A stretch of DNA of 64,000 nucleotides from CAWGYQ01 sp963817395 (GTDB taxonomy: Bacteria > Acidobacteriota > Vicinamibacteria > Vicinamibacterales > CAVPJW01), in assembly GCA_963817395.1 (NCBI GenBank), contig CAWFOC010000004.1:804166-868165 (forward strand), in the 5' to 3' direction. The first letter of the stretch is position 1. Each line of letters begins with the position of its first letter. The notes beneath the pieces were generated by a model. It made no database searches, had not been told where the DNA came from, and saw only the letters and a list, made by a program, of their open reading frames with translations. The position numbers were made by a program, and so were the translations under genes. Below are positions 55,917 through 63,755 of this stretch, piece by piece.

Positions 55917-57169
55917 GCGGCGCCCCGGAACCGCGTTCGGCGCGTGGCGGTTCCGATGCCTCATGGCATGCGCGCTCGTCACGGCGGTCACGAGGGTGGC
56001 CGCGGCTCAGGAAGTGCAAAGCCGTCAGGAGGAGCTGCGTGCGCTGCGTGCCGAGAAGGCCACCGAGCTCCACCCCTACGTGCCGGGCAAGATTGAAAAG
56101 GGTCTCATCTTCCTGCAAACCGGCGGCTACATCGAACGGCTGCTGACCCCGCGCGACGGGTTTTTTCCACGGTTCAGCGGGATCACCCCCGGTGGCGGCG
56201 CCGCTGGCGGGCCAGGCTACCGGCGCGGGAGCCTGTTCGGCAGGCGGGCGAACCTGCTCGTGTCGGCCGCCGGATCGATCAAGCAGTACCTGGGTGATCG
56301 ACGGCCTCCTGAGTTTCCCTCACCTGGCTCGCGGCCGCGTGTTCGGCGACGTTTCGGTGTCCCGAAGCGATTTCCCCCAGGAGGATTTCTACGGCGTCGG
56401 CCCGGATACCGCTCACTCGGCGAGGACGAGCTACGACCTGCGAAACACGCGGATCGGCGGGGCTGTCGGCGTGCGGCTGACGCCGTTGATGGTGGTGGGC
56501 CAGCGCGTCGACTACGCCATGCCGGAGGTGCGACGCGGCGGCGACGGCAACCTGCCGTCGACCGACGATCTCTTCACAGACGACCACGCGCCGGGGCTCG
56601 ACGACCAGCCCGATTTCCTCTCCAGCCAGACCTTCCTGACGATCGACCGCCGCCAGCCCGGGCCCAATGCGCGAAGGGGCGGCCACTACGTGCTGGGCTT
56701 TACGCGGTATTTCGATCGCGATCTCGATCGATACAACTTCACGCAGTGGCAGATCGACCTGCAGCAGTATCTACCGATCCTCAGGGGCCATCGCGTGCTG
56801 GCGCTCCGCGCCGCCGCGACGTTCAGTGACGCACTCGGCGATCAGCAGGTGCCGTTCTATCTGATGCCGACGATGGGTGGCTCGCACATGGTGCGGGCCT
56901 TCCCCAGCCTGCGTTTTCGCGACCGCCATACGCTGCTGCTGCAGGCCGAGTACCGATGGGAGATCCTGCCGTTCCTGACTGGCGCGGTGTTCTACGACAC
57001 CGGGACCGTCGAGCCTGAGATCGACGCGCTCTCGCTCGGTCGTCTGAAGCACGACTACGGGGCTGGGTTGCGCTGGGGCTCGGCCCGCGGCGTCTTCTTT
57101 CGCACGGACATCGCGATCGGCGGCGACCACGGCAGCCGTTTTCTTCTGCGGTTCAACAATGCGTTCTAG
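55909..57169 (+). CDS. Short BamA/Omp85-like outer-membrane barrel, copy 3 (one frameshift)
   Basis: The third barrel has a signal segment (LMACALVTAVTRVAAAQ), a helical linker (EELRALRAEKATELHPYVPG), FFPRFSGITPGGGAAGGPGY, then, after a one-base shift near 56,290, SDFPQEDFYGVGPDT, YLMPTMGGSHMVRAF and a terminal NNAF. Length is ~420 residues with no POTRA repeats. GTG 55909 overlaps the upstream stop, but ATG 55963 is possible. The final codons overlap the copy-3 secreted gene by 11 bases, exactly as in copy 2. Confidence 0.8.
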
Positions 57170-58832
57170 CCGCGTCTCCCGCTCGACAGCCGGCATCTGC
57201 CTCGGCGTTCTCGTGGTCATCCTGATTCTGACCGGCGAGTCGGCGTCCCGGGCCACGGGACCTCGTTTCTATCCCGATGATCCGATCTGGACTGACGACG
57301 ACACGGCGTTCGATTCGAGCGGAGCCAAGCCGTTCGAGCTCGGCGACTACGCGAACTTTGCGGAGAATACGTTCCTGTCACCGGGCGATCGACGGTCGAT
57401 CAAAGCCCTGAACGTCAATACGCTCGACGAGGTGCCCGATTCGACCTGGTTCACCAACCGGATCGGGCGTCGTCCTCTCTCGGTGGATGAAATCGTCCGG
57501 GGGCCAGACCGACGCGATCTGAGCGGCATCACGCAGTGGGAGATCGTGCGCGACAAGAGCGCCGGATTTCAGCCGGGCTTCCGCGCCGTCGATCGAACCA
57601 ATCCGGCCCAGCTCTATCAACTCGAGTTCGATCCGGTCGGGAACCCCGAAATGGCGACCGGCGCCGAGATCATCGGCACCGCCTTCTTTCACGCCATCGG
57701 CTTCAACGTCGTGGACGTCTATCTGGGCGAGATCGACCGGGCGTCGCTGTCCATTGTCAAGACGGCCACCATCCGCAGCATTGAAGGAAGGCGGCCGTTT
57801 GCGCCCAGCGATCTCGACGCGTTGCTCAGCCACGCGGCGCGGCTGCCCAACGGCAAATATCGCGTGCTCATCAGCCCGTTCGCTGACGGTCGGAGCATGG
57901 GCCAGTTCCGCTACTACGGCACGCGGCCCGACGACCCGAACGACGTCTTTCCGCACGAGCACCGCCGCGAGCTGCGCGCCAACCGCGTGTTCTGCGCCTG
58001 GTTGAATCACGACGACTCGCGCGCCAACAATACGCTGGACATGCTCGTGGGACCGGAGGGGCGGAAGCACCTGCTGCACTACATGTTCGACTTCGGGTCG
58101 ATTCTCGGCTCGGGTACGCAGTTCGTCGACAGCCCGCGCTCGGGCTACGAGTACATCATCGACAGCAAGCCTGCGCTCCTCACGCTCTTGAGCCTCGGCT
58201 TCTACGTGCGGCCCTGGCTGCTCATCGACGATCCCAAGGCGCCGCCGTCGGTCGGACGGTTCGAGGCCGAGCACTTTCACCCCGACGAGTGGAAGCCGGA
58301 ATACCCCAACACGGCCTTCCAGAACATGCGTCCGGACGATGCCTTTTGGGGAGCCCGGATCGTGGCGTCCTTTTCCGACGAAGCCATCCGCGCCGTCGTG
58401 AGAAAAGCACAGTATGCCGATCCGGCGGCCACCGAATACATGACCATGTGTCTCATCGAGCGCCGCAACCGGATCGCTCGCGTCTGGCTGAACGGCGTCA
58501 ATCCGGTTGTCGAACCGGCGCTGTCCGCGGACGGACTCCTGACCTTCGAGAACGCCGCGGTCGCCGCGGGGGCGGCCACGCCCGCGGCGGCGTATGTGCT
58601 GCAGTGGTCGCGCTTCGACAATGTCACCGACGTCCACGAGCCGGTTGGCGGCCCCGTCACCGTGACCGAGCCGCGCGCGCAGGCGCCCATCGGTCTCCTT
58701 CGCACCGGCGACTACGTCGCCGTGTCGATCGTGTCGCGGCATCCGGAGCACGAGGCGTGGGCCAAGCCGGTGAGGGTGTACTTCAAACGGGACGGAGCCG
58801 GCTGGACGAGCGTGGGTCTGGACCGGGAGTGA
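57159..58832 (+). CDS. Secreted FYPDDP/DFG family protein, copy 3
   Basis: The intact 557-residue paralogue has a signal peptide (GICLGVLVVILILTGESA), PRFYPDDPI, LDEVPDSTWFTNR, LYQLEFDPVGNPEMATGAE (Glu156 in the position of copy 1's Lys), FRYYGTRPDDPNDVFPHEHR, LNHDDSRANNTLD and HYMFDFGSILGS (Asp311). The C-terminus ends WTSVGLDRE. It is closer to copy 2 than to copy 1 by eye. Its stop abuts the convergent MFS gene with no gap. Function unknown; see copy 1 for the kinase-fold inference. Confidence 0.8.
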   Translation: MRSSRVSRSTAGICLGVLVVILILTGESASRATGPRFYPDDPIWTDDDTAFDSSGAKPFELGDYANFAENTFLSPGDRRSIKALNVNTLDEVPDSTWFTNRIGRRPLSVDEIVRGPDRRDLSGITQWEIVRDKSAGFQPGFRAVDRTNPAQLYQLEFDPVGNPEMATGAEIIGTAFFHAIGFNVVDVYLGEIDRASLSIVKTATIRSIEGRRPFAPSDLDALLSHAARLPNGKYRVLISPFADGRSMGQFRYYGTRPDDPNDVFPHEHRRELRANRVFCAWLNHDDSRANNTLDMLVGPEGRKHLLHYMFDFGSILGSGTQFVDSPRSGYEYIIDSKPALLTLLSLGFYVRPWLLIDDPKAPPSVGRFEAEHFHPDEWKPEYPNTAFQNMRPDDAFWGARIVASFSDEAIRAVVRKAQYADPAATEYMTMCLIERRNRIARVWLNGVNPVVEPALSADGLLTFENAAVAAGAATPAAAYVLQWSRFDNVTDVHEPVGGPVTVTEPRAQAPIGLLRTGDYVAVSIVSRHPEHEAWAKPVRVYFKRDGAGWTSVGLDRE

Positions 58833-60104
58833 TCAGTCGACGGCTTCGCACGTTTTGACGCCCTGATTGCTCGCCAGGAAATACGCCGCGACGAACAGCA
58901 GCAGCGCCCCGTTCAGGGCCAGCACCAGCGGCGCCGAGGTCTGACTCGCCACGTAACCGCTCGCCAGGCTGCCGAGCGGCATCCCGCCACGAAACGCCAC
59001 CATGTAAATGCTCATGACCCGGCCTCGCATCTCGTTGGGCGCCATCATCTGCACGAGCGACGTAATGGTGGAGAAGACGATCATCAGCGTGGCGCCGCAG
59101 AGGAACAGCAGCAGGTAGCTGAGCCACAGCGTACGGGTCGCGGAGAAGGCGATGATGAGCGCGCCATAGAGCAGCTGCACGAGCAGCGCCGCGAGTCCCA
59201 TCCGCTTGAAGCGACCCAGCCAGGCGACGAGCAGGGCCCCGCACACGGCCCCCGCGCCCGAGAACGCCATCAGCCGGCTGTATTGACCGACCCCCGCATT
59301 GAAGACGCTTTGAGTGAACGCGGGCAGCAGCGTCAGCAGCGGATAGCCAAAAAAAGTCGTGGCGGCGGCGAGCACGATGAGCGCTTTGATGCCGGGCTCC
59401 TGCTTGACATAGTCGAAGCCGCCTCTGAGCCCCGTCATCATGCTCTCGGTCTTCGCCGGCGGCACGTGCTGCACGTGCAGGGACATCAGGGCGACGATGA
59501 CCACGAGAAAAGAGAGCCCGTTCAAACCGAAGCAGGCCACCATGCCGAACATCGTCAGCGCGGCCCCGGCCAGGAGCGGTCCGATGACGCGCGCGAGATT
59601 GAACTGGATGGAGTTGAGGGCAATGGCGTTCGGGAGATCGCGCTTGGGAACGAGTGAGGGAATGAGCGACTGGTAAGCGGGCCCGCCGAAGGCCTGCGCG
59701 CATCCGCTCATGAACGACAGGGCCAGAATGTGCCAGATGCGGACGCTGTCGAAATAGACGAGCAGGGCCAGCGTGAAGGCCGACGCCATCTGGATGTACT
59801 GCGACGCGAGCAGTGTACGACGCCGATCGCGCCGATCGGCGATGACGCCTCCAATGAGCGTGAAGAGCATGATCGGCAGTTGCTGGAGGAAGGCGTCGAG
59901 TCCGAGGAAGAACGCCGATCCGGTCAGCGTCAGCACCAGCCAGTTCTGGGCGACGCTCTGCATCCAGGTGCCGATGCTCGACGTGCAGGCGCCAATCCAC
60001 AGAACCCGGAAATCGCGTGAGGTAAAGGCGGCGGCGAGCCGACGAAAGACGCGGCTCCCGAACGATACCGGCTCGAGGCCGGGTGGGAGTACGTCCCCGT
60101 CTGG
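58833..60104 (-). CDS. MFS transporter, 5' end interrupted at a junction
   Basis: A major-facilitator protein with twelve helix-like segments. It includes TSRDFRVLWIGACTSSIGTWMQ at the N-terminus, GVIADRRDRRRTL (the motif-A region) and ASNQGVKTCEAVD at the end. Homologues of this EntS/MFS_3-like type start a few residues before FTSRDFR. No ATG, GTG or TTG lies between 59963 and the junction, so the true start must have been in the missing upstream sequence. The frame stays open into the foreign segment past 60,100. The substrate is unknown. Confidence 0.8.
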   Translation of the reverse strand, partial: PDGDVLPPGLEPVSFGSRVFRRLAAAFTSRDFRVLWIGACTSSIGTWMQSVAQNWLVLTLTGSAFFLGLDAFLQQLPIMLFTLIGGVIADRRDRRRTLLASQYIQMASAFTLALLVYFDSVRIWHILALSFMSGCAQAFGGPAYQSLIPSLVPKRDLPNAIALNSIQFNLARVIGPLLAGAALTMFGMVACFGLNGLSFLVVIVALMSLHVQHVPPAKTESMMTGLRGGFDYVKQEPGIKALIVLAAATTFFGYPLLTLLPAFTQSVFNAGVGQYSRLMAFSGAGAVCGALLVAWLGRFKRMGLAALLVQLLYGALIIAFSATRTLWLSYLLLFLCGATLMIVFSTITSLVQMMAPNEMRGRVMSIYMVAFRGGMPLGSLASGYVASQTSAPLVLALNGALLLFVAAYFLASNQGVKTCEAVD

Positions 60105-60130
60105 GTGATCGCGTTGTAGGGGTGCGGATC
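60105..60130. other. Junction between unrelated sequences
   Basis: A minus-strand MFS frame reading down from here and a minus-strand subtilase frame reading up to here meet within about 25 bases, each truncated at the meeting point. Base and gene style change across it. Confidence 0.6.
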
Positions 60131-60407
60131 CTGGACTGCAGCTCGGGGTGCTGCACGTCGAAGCCGCTGTCGATGACGGCGACGACCTGGCCCCCTCCGC
60201 GGACCTGATCCCAGGCTGCTGGGAAGTTCGCCCTCTCGAAGTGCCATGACAGGCGCTGGCCGACGACTCCGCGCAGCGTGTAGGTGTCGTTCACGTACCA
60301 GATCTCATCCATGGGAACTACGGCCCCTGCCAGGGCGGGGCGGCAAGAGCGCAGGCTCCGACGGCAGTGGCGGCCAAGAGCTTGGGCTTGCGCAGTGAGC
60401 GAGCCAT
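60118..60407 (-). pseudogene. S8 subtilisin-like protease, N-terminal fragment
   Basis: ATG 60407 follows AAAGGAGG and opens a signal peptide (MARSLRKPKLLAATAVGA). A one-base shift near 60,325 is needed to continue into VPMDEIWYVND, then GGGQVVAVIDSGFDVQHPEL, the first catalytic-Asp motif of subtilases (VAVIDSG). The gene is cut off after LQSRIRT at the junction, so His and Ser catalytic regions are absent. Confidence 0.7.
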
Positions 60408-60412
60408 CGACT

Positions 60413-60420
60413 CCTCCTTT
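60413..60420 (-). promoter_or_regulatory. Strong Shine-Dalgarno for the subtilase fragment
   Basis: AAAGGAGG on the minus strand, five bases before ATG 60407, fixes that start. Confidence 0.7.
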
Positions 60421-60569
60421 GGAGTGGGTTCGCTCACACGACGGTCCACGTGCCGGTCTTCTTCCACGGCCTCGGGAGGTCGCGCAGCGCCCGCGCCGGC
60501 ACGGGGCCATAGGATCGCTGCTCCCGACGCTCGCGCTCCCTCTTCGACCAACCGCGGCAAGGATCGTTC

Positions 60570-62221
60570 GTGACCCACGCCCCACCGACGGCCGAGGCCC
60601 GGGTGGTCATCCTCGGCGGAGGCTTCGCGGGCGCGTACACGGCGATGCGGCTCGAGCGGCGCCGGCGCCGGCGGCCCGACTTCCAGGTCGCCCTCGTCAA
60701 CCGGGACAACTACATCGTCTTCCAGCCGATGCTGGCGGAGGTCGTCTCCTGCAACCTCGGGATCCTCGACACCGTCAGCCCACTTCGCCGCCTCCTGCCC
60801 CGCACGGCCCTGTTCGTGCGAGATCGGTCGAGGGGGTCAACCTCGACGCGCGGACCGTGACGCTGAGCCCGGGCCTGCGGCCGCGTCCGCTCGTGCTGCA
60901 CTACGAGCGGCTGGTGCTCGCCCTGGGCGGGGTGACCGACCTGGGACAGATCCGCGGCGTTCGCGAGCACGCCTTCGCCTTTCGCAACCTGGCCGACGCC
61001 CTGAGGCTGCGGAACCACCTCGTCGGCGTGCTCGAGCAGGCGGCCATCGAGGCAGACGCCGAGCTGCGGCGCCGGATGCTCACGTTCGTGGTGGTGGGCG
61101 GCGGGTTCTCCGGCACCGAGATCGTCGCCGAGATCAACGACCTCGTGCGCCGGGCGGCGCGCGCGTATCGGTCCGTGCCCGCCGAGGACATTCGCGTCGT
61201 GCTGGTCCACAGCGGGGCGCGGACCCTCGAGCACGAGGTCACGCCGCAGCTCAGCTCCTACACGACCGACATCCTGCGACGGCGCGGGGTGGAGCTGATG
61301 ATGGGCTCGTCCCTGGACGCGGCCAGCGCCGACGCGGCGGTCCTCGCCGATGGCCGGCGCATCCCGACCAGGACCATCGTCTGCACCGTGCCGTCCGCAG
61401 CCCACCCCCTGGCGAGGGCGCTCGGTCTGCCGATGCAGGGCGGCCGGATCAGAACCGACGAGACCCTGCGCGTCGAGGGGCGCGCCGACGTCTGGGCCGT
61501 GGGCGACTGCGCGAGCGTCCCGCACCCGGGCGGTGCAGGGGCCTGTCCGCCGACGGCCCAGTACGCGGTTCGTCAGGCGCGCGTCGCCGCCGACAACGTC
61601 GTGGCGAGCATCCGCGGCGGCCGGGCGGCGGCGTTCGCCTACAGCGGCCGCGGGAAGATGGGGGCCCTCGGGCACCACCGAGCGGTCGCTGAGCTGCCCG
61701 GAGGGCTCCGCCTATCCGGGCTTCCGGCGTGGGTCGTCTGGCGCGCGTTCTACTGGTCGAAGCTGCCGGGGCTGGATCGGCGCCTGCGGGTCGCGCTCTC
61801 CTGGCTGGCCGATCTCGCGGTCCAGCCGGAGCTGGTGCAGCTCGACCTGGCGCCGGTGCCGGGCGTTGCCCGCGCGCACTTCGACGTGGGCGAGGTCGTC
61901 TTCCGTCAGGGCGACCTCGCCGACCACCTCTACATGATCCTCGACGGCGAGGCCGAGATCGTCCAGGAGTCGCCGTCCGGGGAGCGCGTGCTGACCCGGC
62001 TGGGGCCGGGCGACTACTTCGGCGAGATCGCCCTTCTGGGAAAGCGACCGCGAAGCGCGACCGTGCGCTGCGTCACGGACCTGGACGTCCTCACGCTGCG
62101 CGGAAGCGACTTCGGCGCCCTCGTCGCGCAGCTTCCCGACCTGCGCCGCAGCTTCGAGAGGGTGATGGAGGTGCGGCTGGCGCGCGACCGTCGCGAGGGC
62201 GGATCGCGGCGAGGTGATTGA
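60570..62221 (+). CDS. Type II NADH dehydrogenase fused to a cyclic-nucleotide-binding domain (frameshifted)
   Basis: ATG 60570 opens VVILGGGFAGAYTAMRL, the FAD-binding GxGxxG, and NRDNYIVFQPMLAEV. After a one-base shift near 60,830 the main frame continues with VVVGGGFSGTEIVAEIND (NADH Rossmann fold) and VWAVGDCASVPHPGG (second FAD motif). From about residue 430, FDVGEVVFRQGDLADHLYMI and GDYFGEIALLGKRPRSA form a cNMP/CRP-type effector domain. NDH-2 passes electrons from NADH to quinone at the membrane. The added sensor domain suggests ligand-controlled activity. The gene style looks actinobacterial. Confidence 0.85.
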
Positions 62222-62330
62222 TTCTACGGACGGGCGATCTACGCCGGCCGCCGAAGCCGACGCCAGGGACGTGCGGACCCGTCTCGTGATGAGCAGTCTG
62301 CATGTCCCTGGGTGGGTACGGTCGTCCCCC

Positions 62331-62859
62331 TCAGCAGCCCCCCCCGTCCTGCTGGGGGGTGCTGTAGAAGTACCTGCCGGCCCGCTCGGTCTGGACGAGC
62401 GCGACCGTGCGCCAGTAGTAGGCCGCGTTGTTCGACGGGTTGCAGACCGGCGGGCTGCGCAGGATGGCGCTGAGGTCCCACCCCGTGCCGACCGTGTTGT
62501 AGCGCGTGCCGACGGCGCTGCCGCGCCAGTTGAACCACGTGCCGCCGGGAGCGCCCGCCTGCTGCCACACCGTGGCCTTGATCACCGAGTGAACCGAGGT
62601 GCGGTTCCCGGACGCCCCCGATCTTCCGGTAGTACGGCCTCGGGATGGAGTCGAGCACGGGGCCGAGATCGACGGTGCAGTTGTCAACGCCATAGACGTA
62701 ACGATTGGGGTTGGGCACGACGTATGGGCTGAAGTCTCCGGGTGTCGCTGCGGCGCCCGCCACAGGCGCCGAGACGCCGACGGCAAGGGCTGCCAGGACG
62801 GGTGCGCCGACGGCGAGCGCCCGGCGGGTGCGGCTGGTGAGACGGTGTGACTGGGACAC
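62331..62859 (-). CDS. Small secreted protein of unknown function (frameshifted)
   Basis: GTG 62859, with GAGGAG upstream, opens a long signal peptide (ALAVGAPVLAALAVGVSAPV) and a mature part with PYVVPNPNRYVYGVDNC. A one-base shift near 62,615 moves to SVIKATVWQQAGAPGGTWFN and a C-terminus of PQQDGGGC. Joined length ~175 residues. The style resembles actinobacterial secreted proteins. No family recognised. Confidence 0.6.
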
Positions 62860-63228
62860 GGTGCGCTCCTCGTCTGGAGTGGCCTGCGATGACGACCACA
62901 TGACGGCGCCCGGTTATCGAATCTTCCCGTCGCCTTTCACTCAGCGGCCGCCAGGCTGTGGTGTGCGGGGGGGCTCCCCTACGGGGGGCCGCGACTCTGA
63001 CGACCACCTGCGCTGTGGCGATCCGAACGCTCGTGCGCGGCGTTCCGTTGGCGGCGGCCAGCAGCGGCGCTCGGGGTCGCGACGCGGCCGACGTGTCATG
63101 ACGTGCCCCTCCCCCATGCGTCGATGCTGGTGGAGTCGCACCAAGGCGCTGGCCCCATCAGCGGCGGCCGGAAACGACGGAGCCGCGCCATCGGGGCGCG
63201 GCTCCGAATCGTGCACCGGCGCGGGCAG
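62860..63228. other. Intergenic, no convincing gene
   Basis: The 369 bases between two minus-strand fragments hold only short overlapping frames with no recognisable motif. Nothing identified. Confidence 0.4.
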
Positions 63229-63478
63229 TCACATGATGTAGTTGGCGCAGCTCGGCCAGCCGTTCGTGCTGCCGTAGCCGACCGCCGCTTGGCGCATGCG
63301 CTCCGTGCCGTGGGCGCCGTCGGCATAGATGTCCGAACCCTCCGGGTCGCCGAGGCCGTATGGCGGGTTGTGCCGCGTGGCCGTCCCTACCTGCGCGTAG
63401 GCGCCGGCGGTGATCCTGTTGTTGTGTCGGCCAACGGGTCACGGCGCCGGCGAGGCAGTCGGCCATGTGATGCTCAGC
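63229..63478 (-). pseudogene. C-terminal fragment resembling a neutral zinc metallopeptidase
   Basis: On the minus strand, MADCLAG (compare the QADCFAG motif of the YpfJ-type neutral zinc metallopeptidases) is followed, after a shift near 63,435, by NRITAGAYAQVG. Then comes a tail ADGAHGTERMRQAAVGYGS and a terminal cysteine-containing end at TGA 63229, similar to the family's THGSxxQR-x-x-F-x-x-GY ending. The HExxH region is missing. The resemblance is modest. Confidence 0.4.
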
Positions 63479-63660
63479 CACGCCGTCAACTGGGGCTACC
63501 TGACGACCAACCCGCCGGACAGGTCCGGCCGCTGCGTCTGGAGCCGCGCGAGCGCGAGGATCCTGACGCCGGCAGGAGCTGGCCGCGGTGCTCGAGGCGG
63601 CCGAGGGCAAGTACCGGCTGATCTTCCGGATGGCGGCCCTGCTCGGCGAGGTCGGCGCCC
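63464..63660 (+). pseudogene. Site-specific integrase fragment
   Basis: The plus strand reads HAVNWGYLTTNPPDRSG, then ARILTP and, after a frame change near 63,575, ELAAVLEAAEGKYRLIFRM. This matches the core-binding/catalytic boundary of tyrosine integrases (LxxAVxWGxLxxNP ... LTPEELAALL ... YRLLFxxAALTGLR). The catalytic Arg region and everything after are absent. Confidence 0.5.
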
Positions 63661-63676
63661 AGGGCCTCAGAGAAAA

Positions 63677-63697
63677 CCCCGCCGTTTGCGGGGCTTT
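63677..63697 (+). terminator. Rho-independent-terminator-like hairpin
   Basis: CCCCGC-CGTTT-GCGGGG is a perfect six-base stem with a five-base loop, preceded by AAAA and followed by CTTT. It could act in either direction. It separates the integrase fragment from the tRNA remnant. Confidence 0.55.
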
Positions 63698-63702
63698 CTG
63701 AA

Positions 63703-63755
63703 GGCTCCTCGGGAGGGACTCGAACCCCCGACCCTCCGGTTAGCAGCTCGGCCCC
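63703..63755 (-). tRNA. 3' half of a tRNA (tRNA-Asn-like), possible attachment-site remnant
   Basis: The minus strand carries CTGCTAA in anticodon-loop position, then a variable region and a proper T-arm: GGGGG-TTCGAGT-CCCTC. It ends CCGAGGA-G-CC without an encoded CCA. The layout resembles tRNA-Asn 3' halves (usually CTGTTAA), with GCT in place of GTT. The matching 5' half is absent upstream. Integrases often insert at tRNA 3' ends, and an integrase fragment lies 43 bases away, so this may be an att duplicate. Confidence 0.5.

Noticed and set aside
62331..62365. C/G-rich inverted repeat resembling a terminator
   Set aside because: It lies within the last codons of the small secreted protein (PQQDGGGC) and has no T-run on the coding strand.
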